A stretch of 64,000 nt of DNA from Osmanthus fragrans (Eukaryota > Streptophyta > Magnoliopsida > Lamiales > Oleaceae), in NCBI GenBank assembly GCA_019395295.1, contig JAEDXY010000090.1, forward strand, positions 434,001 to 498,000. The letters run 5' to 3'. Below are positions 1 to 12,339 of the stretch, piece after piece. The notes below the pieces were generated by a model that saw only the letters and a program-made list of their open reading frames with translations, ran no database searches and had not been told where the DNA came from. Both the position numbers and the translations under genes were made by a program. Position 1 is the stretch's first letter, and every line of letters starts with the position of its first letter.

Positions 1-1094
1 GATTCTAGAGGGGAAAAAATCATGCAATTATGTATTATCTATTATGCTCTAACTCTTGAACCAATAGCCGACATCAAAGATGAATAATCACAAGAAACAA
101 AAATGTAATAAACTCTCATTTTAATATTATTATCTTTCTTAAAACGATTTTTTAATCAATAAAGAAAACAGAAAATTGCTAGAGATACAAAACTAACAAA
201 TTATCAATTTTGTTTAAATTAAAAGCATTGGCTACTAGATAGCATGGGCACTAAATATTAAAAAAGTTGCATTTTAACTTATAGATTTTCCTTCTGTTCC
301 CTTTAAACACATGCCTTGACTATGAGTAAAGGCAAAGAAAATAGTTTAAGAGGAAACACACAGAAACATGAAGACCATGTTTGGCCCCCATTTTCGTCAA
401 ACTCTTTTTCCCCCACACATATCATGAGAATCGCAACTTTTATCAACTTTTAAATCACATATTTCATCAACTTTTATCAAAATCTATTAAATATCTGATT
501 TTTACCTAAGCCAACAGGCTCAAAATCATAAACCTATATATTTTCTAGATTTTTTTTTTGTTAGCTACAGGATTGTTCCCAAGCCACTCAAAACTCAAAA
601 AAGGAAAAAATAAATAAAAGTAAACTATATTAAAATTAGATCTTTGGATAAACCCTGAAATGCTAGCCTAATTAGATACTTGCCGACAAATAAAGAAGAA
701 AAGACAAAAAAAATTAAAATCTTAGATCCAAATTTTGTTGACCTTTTCCTGAATTCCCAATATATTTCCGCAGAAACTCGTTTATAAAATGAAAGTACAT
801 AAATTCTTAATTTTCCGCTAAACCCTAAAACACAGTAACCCGTCTTTGTGTATCTATGTAAGTGTGTATAGATAATTAACAATAAAAACGTAAAAATATT
901 CTTGAAATCACAGGCCGATAACTTATCACAATATTTTTCCTCAGCAACTTTTGAGGGGACAAACTAAAAATAAAAATAAATTAAAAAAACCTCTAGCAAA
1001 ACCCAGAATCCCAAAACACGGAAAAAATACATGCGCACATAAAAAAAAATAAAAAATCATTTACAATTTATACAAAAAAGAAAAAGAGAGAGAC

Positions 1095-1214
1095 CTTGGA
1101 GAGATTGACATAGAAGAAGAGGGATTTCTTGGTGTTGGAGACTTGGATTCTGTTTTTCTTTTGCGATTCAGATGAAATGTTAATATTGTTAACTCCCTCA
1201 GTTATGCCCTCCAT
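1095..1214 (-). CDS. Alba-domain DNA/RNA-binding protein, first coding exon only (partial)
   Basis: Forty codons begin MEGITEGVNNINISSESQKK and continue through NRIQVSNTKKSLFFYVNLSK to an AAG|GTCTCT splice donor. This closely matches the start of the small plant Alba-like proteins of the At2g34160 type, which bind nucleic acid as dimers. The motif around FFYVNLSK is the first strand and helix of the Alba fold. The remaining exons are not found between 1 and 1094, which reads as AT-rich intron, so the gene runs off the left edge. I chose the ATG at 1214 because it matches the family start. An in-frame ATG at 1253 would add 13 residues (MRFSDFERTTEKK), but it would lie almost at the cap site if the TATA box at 1286-1292 is used. 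A proline usual after the second lysine of NTKK is serine here. The family call is confident; the exact paralogue is not. Confidence 0.85.
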
Positions 1215-1285
1215 TTTCTTCTCGGTTGTTCTTTCAAAATCTGAGAATCTCAAGCCTCAATCCGAAGAAGTGTTTTCATCTGGGA

Positions 1286-1292
1286 TTATATA
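1286..1292 (-). promoter_or_regulatory. Probable TATA box of the Alba-like gene
   Basis: Read on the minus strand this is TATATAA, about 75 bp upstream of the Alba-like start codon. The position fits a short 5' leader. A MULE-type element begins only about 140 bp further upstream. Confidence 0.5.
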
Positions 1293-1431
1293 GATGGGAT
1301 ATTAAACGGAAATCGCATTTTTTTCATAAGCGACTATAGTTTGAATATCAGTACTGTTGGGATACCACGCGTAAAATGTGTTTTTTAATCGAACATGAAA
1401 AATAGAATACGGGGTCTTGTAGTTATAACAA

Positions 1432-2781
1432 GGGTATTTGGTACAAAACGTTCCTATCTTTGTATGTTTTTGTGTAAAATGTTCTTACCTTTCATTTTTT
1501 GGTGCAAAACGTCCTTACCTTTCACTTTTTTAGCGCAAAACGCCCTTTTGACCAATTTTTAACTTAAAATGACTAATATACCCTTCTATTTAAGTAGAAC
1601 AAAAAAGAAAAGAAAAGAAAAATCAAGAATAAATTGCAATCTTACTCCTAAACTTTCTAAAAAATGCAAATCAATCCAAAACCTATAAAAATATGAAGAA
1701 CAAAAAAAAATCTCTTGCCCCTTTTCAGCCGAATGCATGAACTCATTTTCTGGTGACTTCCGGCCGCCCAAACTTTTAACAGTTGGTCCCAACATGTTCT
1801 CCTCATTACCGTCTACAACTACATACCAAGAAATCCCCATAACTCATTGTAATTTGGCCTGAAATCAAATTCAAAAATTGTAGCCTGAAAATCGGTCAAA
1901 CACCCATAACTCGCCGTCTGGCCACCTAACCGGCCGGAATCCACCATTGGTGGACTCCCCTCATCAAGTCGAAGCTATCTATGTAAACAATTTCCTCCAA
2001 CAACCACCAATTTCAAAGCAAAAAAATCCAGTCGCCTGCGCTCGCGAAAATGCCACAAAAATGGCCAGATTCCGGTGCCCTCCAGACGACCCATGGTGGC
2101 GGACGACCTGGGCTGGGTTCGCCTTCACCTGACACACCAAGCCCAACCATGGGTCAGGGTTAAATGCACCTAGAACCCGTTCAATTTATGGAAGCCTTGA
2201 AGAATTGGTGCGAAGGATACGGGTTTAGCAATTTTGATGTTTCAGGCTGTTGAGTTGTTGTTTGGGGTAGATTGGTTCCATGGTTGAGGTCGCCTGGTTG
2301 TGGGCTGTCGACCGATGGTGAGTTCCGATCGTGGGGGGCAGCGGGAGATAATGTTTTCGGCGATTTTCAAAACTTTTGGCAGCGAACTTTGAGCATTAAT
2401 TCTGGCCAAAATACTTGATGAAGTTGGGAGAGGTTGGATGGGAGTTGAAGAGGAAGTTAAGGGCTATCGACCGGTGTCCAAGTCCAGCAGCTTTGACGGC
2501 TGTAGGTGGGCCGGCAAGCGACGGTGGGATGGGGGTAAGGTGGGGGAAGAATTTGAAGTTTGGAGGGTTATTTGCACTTTTTAAAACGTTTTGACCTATA
2601 TTTGAAATTTGTTCTTTATTTTTCTTTTCTTATTTTTTTTTTGTTCTATTTAAAAGGAATGGTATATTGGTCATTTTAAGTTAAAAATTGGTCAAAAGAG
2701 CGTTTTGCACCAAGAAAGTGAAAGATATTGACGTTTTGCACAGAAACATACAAAAGTAGGGACGTTTTGCGCCAATTACCC
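1432..2781. mobile_element. Non-autonomous Mutator-like (MULE) element, 1.35 kb, with long terminal inverted repeats
   Basis: The two ends are inverted copies of each other over roughly 190 bp (about 1432-1625 and 2590-2781). They start GGGTATTTGG on the left and, read in reverse, GGGTAATTGG on the right. A perfect 9-bp direct repeat TTATAACAA flanks the element at 1423-1431 and 2782-2790. A 9-bp duplication with long inverted ends is the signature of Mutator-like transposons. The inside is clearly more GC-rich than the ends and has no transposase that I can read. A short plus-strand ORF at 1947-2132 shows no recognisable domain. The GC-rich filler could be captured host DNA (Pack-MULE), which is inference. 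Confidence 0.88.
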
Positions 2782-2984
2782 TTATAACAAATAAATGTAA
2801 AATATATTTTAGTGTTTAAACTTTAAAGAAATAAATAACTACGTTAGCCCTTGTTTCCTTTACTCGAAAGCTTTCAGTAGATTTTTTCCTATTATTTTGG
2901 GGGGTTGAGTAAATAATTTTGTCCATGATATTGAGAAGGGTATTGATGCCGAGCATTTTGACAAGCTCTTGACTATCGCAATTA

Positions 2985-3275
2985 TTCCTTCCGTCCTATA
3001 TAAATAGGTTGATTTTTCTTAATTTTTTTGTTCCAATTATGTGGTCCTGTTTTTTTATTGATAATGCTTTATTTTGTTCGTTTACTAATATACACTTATT
3101 TAATTTGCCTAATTATTCAATTTTTTTACTACTTTCAATAATAATATACTACTGATTGTTGATAATTGAATAAGGATAAACTATAAAAGTTTTTAACAAA
3201 AATTATTTTTTCAATAATTAAATAAAATTTCTTAATCTGAAAAAGTCATAGATGAGATGAAGGGAGTTCTAGCTA
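2985..3275. repeat. Possible degenerate Stowaway-like miniature element
   Basis: The left edge reads CCTTCCGTCCTAT and the right edge, reversed, reads ACTCCCTTCATCTC. These resemble the CTCCCTCCGTCC end of Stowaway elements. The similarity is partial and no clean target duplication is visible. Confidence 0.3.
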
Positions 3276-3831
3276 GAGTTTGCATGGGGTTCTTCTATCG
3301 GTTTTGCTACAAGGACAGTGTTTGATGACCAACACCACGTGACGCCCAACAACCAAGTATTTGTAGGAGTGAGGTGAGAAAGAAACCAACGAGCTCATCT
3401 AGCCAATATCAATCATCACAAGCATAGTCGAAAATCAACTTAACAAACGAATAGAAATTATTTCAGAAGCACTCTCCATAACAAAACTAATCATCACATT
3501 TCTGCACAATAATATTCATAACACGACAAATTTGAAGTTTTAAGACAACAACTATACCACGTGAGAACATTAATGAAAGAGACGCAGCGTTTACCGAAAA
3601 AATTATGGACTAAAATAAGACGACTCTTGACAAATTCATTTATCTCACTCCTTCGGGTAAATGGTACAACATAACTTGGAAATCTGCACTCGACCGTTTT
3701 TTCATTAGTACTGTCGATTATTGCCAGGTCCATCTTACAAAACGAGCCATTGGTTTCTTTGTCTATATACACTAAGGCAAGCATCACGACGAGACATTGA
3801 ACTGATAGTAAAAAATTGTTTTCAAAGTAAC

Positions 3832-6800
3832 TTAACAGTTGACACCACATTGGCCTTGAGCAGCAGCTCTCTTTGTAGCCTCCGACGTAAACGGATCGAT
3901 CCGAACCCAAAGCAGGGAGAAAATGGATGCGAGGAGTATTGACCAGACGATGACAATCGTAGGCGTGCGGTTTTTGCCGGCCCAACAAACCTTTGAGGAA
4001 TGGGTAAAGGTGAACAATAACCCAAATAGCGAAGAACAACTTCCCGAACAGAGGACCCCACGACTGATATCCGCTGTTGATGGCGTATGACACACCAGCG
4101 ACAATTCCTACCAAGTTCACAATAAGGACAGTGGTTGGAGGAATGAGGAGGGATGTCCACTTGAACACATAAAGCTCCGCAAAGTCTCCATCTTCGTCAG
4201 ATGCCTTTGAAGTGACGGTGAAATTTTGTATCTATCCCAGCAAGAACTTTGAGGAGACCTTGGAAAACAGCAAAGAGATGAGCCGATGTTCCACCAATGA
4301 CCCAGAATTGTTCATTTCTCCACCAGTCGTCGACGCTCACACCACTCCACCTCATTTCCAGAATTCCAGTAGCGAAAATAGAGACGAAGAGAAGAATGAA
4401 CCACATGCTAGCAAAATTGCTTATCTGCAAAAGAATAGAAGTAGGTGCATGGTCAACAAATGGCATGCAGAACACTGGAAATGGAAAAATAGCACAAAAA
4501 TACCATCATGCTAATTACATCTTATTTGACATAATAAATACATGGTAGGGAAATCCTTGTCTTTATAACAGGAATTCAACATAGGAAGTCGTATACCGGA
4601 TCCCCACCCACGAAGCTTCTAATCCCGTGGAAGGAAGGGGGAAGCATGGTTCCTGGAGCCCAATGCTAAGCTTAAAAACAAATTTATTTAAACATGACTT
4701 TTGGTTTCCAAATTTGGATATTTTGGAAAAAAGTTGCTTATTTTGGAAGTAACTTTTGCCTTGCAATACTTGCCAATTTCCAACTTTGACCAATAAATTT
4801 TTCTATAAATTTCAAAGCTTATAATTAAACTTTTTAAGCTTAGACAAACATACTCTTGGCTATTAATCTTGGCTTCTCAAGCAGGTTGATGATGCGTGCA
4901 GATAGTAGAAAAATTAATTTAACAGATGAACACTAGGCAGATCGGAAAAAGACAAGTTGAAAAACACTTTCAACCAGCAATAGTGAAATTTGTAACTTAC
5001 CTCGGGAATGATAAATTTATTAGTAAGAAGACATATAGCTGGAAGAATGCAATAAGCAAGCAGCGGAATAGAGGTAATGGGATAAACAATAGTGTTGATA
5101 TACGCCAGTCTCTCCAAGAGCTTTAGTTTTCCATTGTAACCATACCATATAGGGCAATGCCGACTCAGAAGAATTTCAACGGATCCCAAAGCCCACCGAA
5201 GGACCTGATTCAAACGATCCGAGAGATTGATGGGAGCAGACCCCTTGAAAGCCGGGCGAGGAGGCATGCAATAGATTGAAATCCATCCTCGTGCATGCAT
5301 TTTGAACCCCGTTAAAATATCTTCTGTGACAGAACCATATATCCACCCGATCTGAAAGCAAAGAATTAATCTCAATAACCTAGTAACTAGAAATGCAAAT
5401 GTCATCTATAGAAGTCAAATTCTTTTCACTGTGGTCACGGAACCTTTTTTGTGTTCCAAGTTAGTCAAAACTTCATTTTTGTTCCATCTTAGGCACTTTA
5501 TTTTGCTGAATTAACAAAAAAAAGCTGACATGGTTAATGGAGAATATGATGCACACGGATGCAGTATGGAAAATCCATTAGTGCAGTACTGTTATTATCC
5601 AACTAGGCAAAGAAACATATTGTTAGACAAGTTTTGCACTTGAAATGCGCTTTGAAACAAAAAGTTCAACATAAAACACGAGTATGACAGAAAAATGTAT
5701 TTTGGTCCAGTTGGACAATAAAAGTAATGCACCAATGGATTTTTCATGTCATGTCATCCATTCCACTAATTCAGCAGAGAGACGGCAAAAAGCTTTGTGC
5801 CTAAATGAAAACAAAAATGAAAGTTCAATGACTACCTTGAAAAAGTTCGGTGACTTGAATGAAACATTGCTACAAGTTGGGTGAGAGTTTTAACCCATGG
5901 GAAAACTATCAAAGTTACCTCTTTGCCCCACTCAGTTTTGTCCTCGTACCCACAGCTAATGACGTGGATTGCTTCTTTCAAAAGAGTAGCAGGATTTGTC
6001 GACGGTGGAATGCCTCCATGTTCCATAAAGGTGGCAGCAATGAAAACGGGTGATTGACCAAACCGCTTCTCCAATCTCTTTTGAGACAAAAAGTGCGACT
6101 TCTCATCTTCATATCCTGTAAAACTCAAGGAATGCATTAAGCATTAATCACCATGATTTAAGTCATGCTTGTTTCAGAATTGCTAGTAATATAGCTAACA
6201 AGTTGAAACTAAATACAGAGTCAAGAAGTTTAGAAAGTTGTATATTGTGCATAATTTCCAAGCTTAATGTGTCTACTCTTTAATAGCTTAAGCTTCTAAA
6301 TGAGGGGGTTTGACTTCCTTATCCAAAATTGCTCAATGTGTAAACAGACTTGCCTTCCACACCCTCTTCAATGTCCTCCATATTAAAGATTGGAATGGTG
6401 GATTCAGTCCTTTTTGCTGCTCTCTTCTTGTCAATGTATTTCTTATCAGCATGCCTTCCCTTCTTTCTAGAGCCGCAGCAGCTCTTGACAATAATGTTTG
6501 GCTGCAAATCTTCCTCAGTTAGAACTGGATCATACCCGTACAAAGCTTGCCTGTTAAAGCAACATCCAGTTCCCACATAGACTGGACCCTGAATCCCGTC
6601 GAGCCCTTTCAAGTTGATCTGTAGCACAAGACCATAACAAAGTCGATAATGCGTTTATGTAAAAAATAATAGCTGATGTTATCGAAGTTGTAAAGACTTG
6701 AGTGACACATACATCAAAGAATACAATATTGCGGTTGGCATATCTATCGTGCCAGTCGATGCCATCAAACCGTTGTGGGAATTGAACATAGCAAGTCTTC

Positions 6801-9800
6801 TTTCCAAGAACAGGGTCCATCATGAAACACATAGCTTCTTTAAGAGCTTTGCTGTTGTTGAAGTAGTGATCACAATCCACATTCAAAAGATATGCACCAT
6901 TTGTAAGAACAGCAGAGACGCGAATCTGCAGAACATACCAAAAAAATGAGATCATAGAGAAATTCATTCTTCACTTAAAAGCCCCTCCAAAATTTTTTAA
7001 AATAATAACAAAATAACAGTGACGGCAAGCAAAGGATGGTTACAGAAACTCTTGCGCACTGCGGTGAACCAACCTGAGAGCATACTGGAGGATAAGATCG
7101 AGGAAAAAGTTTTCATTACTCTCTTTTTTATACTTTTTCCCTTCAAAATAAGCCATCGCTTAATGTAGTATTGAGGATGTTATATACGATGTGAAACGCT
7201 ATGCCCAGTTAGAGTTGAGGTTAAAATACTACAAAGGAGCTTAAATGTGCCTAGCTTAAGAAACACTGTAAGTAAATATAAAACGTCAATCCTATACTGG
7301 AAATTTGGCACATCTTTTGAAGAACAGGGGTCATTATTATCTATACCCAATCATCACCCCCAACAACAATCATATGGTTATTAGAAATTTAATTCACAAA
7401 CTAGCAAGTCAATCAAACGGCATGTGATTAGTTATTCACCAAATTCACACCACTGTTATCATCAATTGTGTTTTCATACAGTAATGGCAACAGGGATAGG
7501 TAACCAATAACCTACCAAGGCATTCATGGCTCCAGCTTTCTTGTGATGTTGGAATCCTGGACGCTTCTCACGAGAAACATAAACCAGGCGAGGAAGTTCA
7601 TTTCCATCTGTATCAAGACCCCCACTATGGCCTAGAAAAACCTACAATCCATGAGTGAGTTAAGTGTTAAAACAGGATGTACGGCTAAGGCATAAACTTG
7701 GATACTTCAAAACTCAAAAGACAACTACATCACCTGGATCATTCCCGGATGATCACGAGGGTTATTTCCAGGCCAAGACGTTCCGTCTTGCATTGTCCAT
7801 CCTTCTTCAGGCATCTTTTGAGCCTTGGCAACAAGTGCATTGATGCGTACCTTAAACTCTTCATATTCTCTCTGCAGAACAATTTTTAACACACAATTAT
7901 CCACAATGTACTATATTTTTCTTCCCTGAATTGCTCAACGTCTGTATCACAGTGGATAATCTCCGAATAAGGAATTTTTATGCTACAAAGTGGTGTTATA
8001 TTTGTATGAGAGGGGATGGGGAGACGATTGACTACCTGTTCCTTCATTGTGACGGTGCTCGTTTGCGGTGGAACGATATTCTGGTTTCACAACATATGGA
8101 TTGGGTGTTATAACAAAGGATGGAAGATGTGTTAAAGGCATGAAGGAAAAAGTTTCATAAGAAGGACGATAAGCTTGTTTGGGACCTTATTCTAAGTTGC
8201 ATTGTATGGTGTGTGTGGAGAGAAAAACATCTGTTTTGATGATCATACACGAGCAACTAAATAAATTAAAATATTATTTTATTTGACATTGTATACTTGA
8301 TTTAATGCTGCGGCTACTACTCGTATAAATGGACTGCCCAATTTCATGTTGTTTCTTTCTTATTTAAATTGATAATACACTTCATGTGTACTATCCTTTA
8401 ATTAATAAAATATTTGATTACCCATCAAAAAAACAAATTTAGCAAGTAGTTTATCTCCCTTGAAAAGGGAATGGATGTTTAATTCGGGAGATCCCAAAAA
8501 AAACTTTTGTTTTCATATTTTCTATAGGTACTGTTGTAAGCTACCTTCATTGCTCTCCGTTCTTTCACAAAGGAAGGCTGAATCTTGTCCTTAAGGTAAT
8601 CAATCTTCTGAGCAAAATAGAATTCAGGGGCCCTTGGCTCAATGCTATGCTTCTTGCAGAAAGGCACCCATTTCCTAGCAAACTCTGCAGTTTCAGAAAG
8701 GGCTTCAAATGTTAGCATTGCTGAACCATCATCTGACACGTAACAGGAGACTTTGTCGACGGGGTAATCCACAGAAAGGATGGACAGCACGGTATTGGCA
8801 GTGACAAGAGGAGGCTCTTTCATGGGGTCCACTGTACTGACAAATATATCGACAGGGGCTAACTGGGATGGCTCACCCTCCCTGTCATATCTGAGAGAAA
8901 AAGAAAAAGAAAAAGAAAAAAAGGCAAGGCGTCATTCAGTACTCATGGTATTTATTCGAACTTCCTTACAAGGGCATTTAACTTTAACAATCATATGACA
9001 TTCACAAACCTTATTGCGAGTCTGTCCAAGTATGTCTCACGATTGACAGGATACCACTTTGGAAACTGATCCAGAAGCCAGGAAAGAGCAAACCAAACCT
9101 CACAGATAACTGATGTCAGCCACAAAGGATAAGCATCTTTTACCGGATGAGTACAACGGTATTGCAAGAAGAAGCCCAAGATAATCAACCGAAGAACTAT
9201 TATAACACGATACGGGGTAAGATGAGAAGAAGAAATAGGCACAACACGACTCATGGGTTGGCGAGCATCATCAGCCCTGTCAGAGAAACGACCTATTAGC
9301 AGTCCAGAAGGATGTAAAGATCAAAGTTGCATGATGTGAAACTACGTGAATGGTCACCCTTCTTGAATTAATTAATGCATCAATAAAGCAGCAGACTTAA
9401 AGTAATTATCCGAATGTTCAAACAGAAATAGTAGCTCAGCAGTGCCCTGAAGTGAACTGAATAATCCCCAACGGTTTGATATTTATCCTGAATATGCCCA
9501 AGAAAAATAAAGAGAGTAAAGATTCTTACATTTGTAATTCTTCTCCATTTGACCCTGTGCCTTCAATGTCTCCTTTCCCTTCACTGTATCTGTTGTTCAC
9601 TTGCACCATATTTTTCTCCTGTTTTAGTTTCCAACTTTCCACTCTCTCCTTCCAGTCGACATTTCCAAGTCCATAAGAATTCAAGTCTTTTGAAGGGTCC
9701 ACAATTCTCACAGGAACTGAACCAAATTATTAGTCAGTAGTTTCTATATAAAAAGGAATTTAGAATACCAAGCTAAGCAGATGCTAGTCAATTCATGTGT

Positions 9801-11972
9801 GTATAGATAAGAAGCTTAAGAAGCTTACCAGGCTGCCTTGGATCGATATAGGGAAGGGAGTGAACATGCCGGTCAGGGCCTAATGGTCCTGACGTACTTC
9901 TTACAGATTGAGTGTCTTGTATAGAGCTGGGAACTTCCCCAGACAACTGTCAATTATGTAAACGTTTGTGAGAAAATATATACCATCAGAATAAATTTAG
10001 TCGAAAGAAGCAAAAATACAGTCTCCATCCTAAACTGCATATGGGTTTTTCAAAATGAAGTCACACTATTGACATTCAGATGACATTTTTATGTTCCTTC
10101 CAATAGACTAACAAAATGACTTGAGGAAAAGAACAAGGGACTCGTATGAAAAGCAATGAGGAAAATCATGTGCCGATGGAGCCACAAATACTGGAGAAAA
10201 CTATACTCTAAGGCAGCTGGATTTAAGTTCTAAGCATTGGAACTGTCCATTTTTATGTCATAAATTGCAGCTTTAGAATCTGTTATGTATTATTGCTAAT
10301 AGATACATAAATAAATCACAACTTTTTTCTTGTCGGTAGAGGAGGTAGGGGTCAATGACAACCCCCACTCCCAGGCACATGTGGAGTTCATAAAAGATAT
10401 AAAAAAAATCAAAATAAAAACTTGCCAGCTGCCCATTAGTAAGAAGAGGGATTGGTTGCTGTGATTCGCGTCTACTAGATGAAGAGAGTTCAATATCGTC
10501 TCCCTGCCATTGGGATCGAGTGTTGCTCTTTCCCTGAGAATAACTGAATTCATTGTCTAAATCATCAACATCATCCTCATCATCATCACCTTCAACTCGT
10601 GGACTCCCTAAAAGATGAATGACTAATTAGTAAGTCCACAAACCTCCAAACATAAGAATAAAAAAAGCATAAAAAATAAAAAATAAAATTATAAAAGAGA
10701 CTGACCCTTGTGTCTTTTGTATCTAGTCTTGCATTGGGGACATGACTGATTTCCATCTTTTCGTTCGTACTCGTAACATAAACGGCAAACTGGAAAAGCG
10801 CATTCGTTGCAAGCAACAAATACATCACCATTGGCAGTCAGTCCAACTGTATCCCCACAGATCTGACATACCTGACCATTCAAGTTCTTCAAGGGCTTTG
10901 GCTGCATTATGTGCAAGCAATAAGTTGATCAAATTAAACTAAATAATTCGCACACAATTTGCTTCCTGTGTACACATAATCGAGCATATCAAATATAGAG
11001 GCAGTCCACTAGATTGGAAAACGTAGCCACATTGAACTACCTGAAAACTAAAACCATTCCATCGTGATGGGATTCCACTCACTGTACAAGAATCTAGTGA
11101 AAACCATGGAAAGTAAAACTATGCACCAAAAGAGCTTAATTATTGAAACTGAGAGAAAGGTTTAGATTCAGGTTGAACCAATCAAATACGTGCACTGTGT
11201 GCAAAAGTGCATAGAAAATAAGATGGATCTAAATTTGAGAATTCTTGATGAAAATCCCCAAAAGTGAATTTAAAAGAATCTTACAATACACAGCGGCAAT
11301 CAGCAATCATAGTAAGATCACAGAGATAAGATAATTTAATACTCGTCACATAGAGATGCAAAGTTAGTCAATCACTGAACTGAATCGTCAAGAGCCCAGA
11401 TCAACAGAATCATAAAAACAACACACTATGTTCTCTAAATCCAACATTTATTTTATCCACCCTTACACATCATCAAGAAACATTGATTGCAAATCCATGG
11501 ATAGATACATATTTAGGTCATAACTGTGACTGACGAAGATAATAATAAAAATACCAAACTTACATTAACTGGATCCTAGTTCGCAAAAGAACAGACTCCA
11601 GCTAAACAAAATAAAACTAAAGAGTCAAAATCAACATTGACTAGCAAGGGTGGGGGGGGGCTAATCTTGAGCTTATCACTCACTGCTTAAACCAAGACAT
11701 CCATAACACAAACAAAATACTAAAAAACAACTATTTACACTTCAAATTCCAAATTTAGATTTGAACTTTAGCCAAAATTCACCTCCGCTCTACCAGGCCT
11801 CAGATCTAAACACAAAATTTCACTAAAAAGAAAAATGAGAAATACTGTAAATTAGGACTGAAGATCGAAATGGATTTTTACAAAAGCATACCGCACTATC
11901 AGAATCATGACGAATTCTAACAAGCTCATTCCTCTTGTAAGATCCAGCCACCATTCCAGCATTTGCTTCCAT
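3832..11972 (-). CDS. CESA1: Cellulose synthase A catalytic subunit, CESA1 type (14 exons, two frameshifts in the last exon)
   Basis: This is a UDP-glucose-dependent beta-1,4-glucan synthase of the plasma-membrane rosette. Exons on the minus strand: 11972-11892, 10901-10706, 10607-10426, 9946-9829, 9716-9530, 9276-9010, 8890-8545, 7871-7734, 7641-7516, 6925-6713, 6618-6354, 6115-5919, 5351-5001, 4424-3832. Phases join exactly and give about 1085 residues once the two extra bases in the last exon are discounted. The N-terminal start MEANAGMVAGSYKRNELVRI and the end CGVNC place it in the CESA1/10 clade, involved in primary walls. Visible parts: RING-like zinc finger (about C39-C84), TM1-2 in exon 6, DDG (397-399), DCD (564-566), TED (781-783), QVLRW (821-825), then the C-terminal membrane helices. 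Introns 3 and 11 use GC donors. Extra A bases at 4224-4227 and 3971-3975 break the frame. Residue 68 is Leu where CESAs have Pro. Confidence 0.95.
3971..3975 (-). other. Second CESA1 frameshift: extra A in an A5 run
   Basis: The conserved GLLGRQNRTPTIVIVWS is interrupted after GRQ: the direct frame gives KPHAYDCH, while the family sequence NRTPTIVIVWS continues in the neighbouring frame to the stop at 3832. The lesion has the same type and direction as the one at 4224. Confidence 0.85.
4224..4227 (-). other. First CESA1 frameshift: extra A in an A4 run
   Basis: The conserved stretch GIDTNFTVTSK is read here as GIDTKFHRHFKGI followed by a stop. Ignoring one A of the run restores the family sequence through ASDEDGDFAELY. 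If real, the protein would end near residue 964 and lose the last three membrane helices. A homopolymer base-calling error is equally compatible with what is seen. Confidence 0.85.
7930..8433 (+). mobile_element. 5'-truncated LINE (L1-like) tail inside CESA1 intron 7
   Basis: About 500 bp lie antisense to CESA1 between exons 7 and 8. They match the 3' end of the LINE at 57589-60651, including the zinc-binding stretch WCYICMRGDGETIDYLFLHC, the WNDI segment after it, the shared GCGGCTACTA untranslated motif, and a tail ending CCCATCAAAAAAA. Stops and frame breaks make it dead. I see no convincing target duplication. Confidence 0.8.
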
Positions 11973-12295
11973 TTTCTCTAGATTCCAACACTATGATTGA
12001 TATTATAATCAGTATAGAATCAGATCTGTACTATATAATGTGGGTTTAGCTTAATTGAACAAAAATCTTTAAAAATAAAAAATTAAGGGAAATTTGAGTG
12101 TGAGAAAACGAGGGGCATTGGTATGATTCTTAGCGTCAATCAATTGGCCATCTCTTTCTCTTCCTCTCCCCCTTGAATTTCATCACAGGCTTTGTCTTTT
12201 CATCATTCGCTTAGGCGATTATTTTTTCATTTTTTAACATTAACGTAAGGATTTTTTTACTGGACGAACCGGTCGTCAGTCCACGACAAATGGCT

Positions 12296-12336
12296 TGGCT
12301 TGGCTTAGCTTTGGCTTTGGCTTTGGCTTTGGCTTG
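12296..12336. repeat. GGCTTT-type short tandem repeat upstream of CESA1
   Basis: Repeated units of GGCTT and GGCTTT follow one another about 330 bp upstream of the CESA1 start codon. On the gene strand they read as AAAGCC units, which may lie in the promoter. Confidence 0.8.
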
Positions 12337-12339
12337 TGA

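Noticed and set aside
3822..4160. Second minus-strand ORF over the CESA1 last exon
   Set aside because: It is an out-of-frame shadow of the CESA1 coding sequence.
3494..4168. Long minus-strand ORF of 224 codons over the CESA1 end
   Set aside because: It is the last CESA1 exon read in one frame that continues past the second frameshift into the 3' untranslated region. It is not a separate gene.
12160..12175. Pyrimidine-rich tract upstream of CESA1
   Set aside because: It lies on the opposite strand sense for a splice tract in CESA1 and could be ordinary leader or promoter sequence. No claim is possible.
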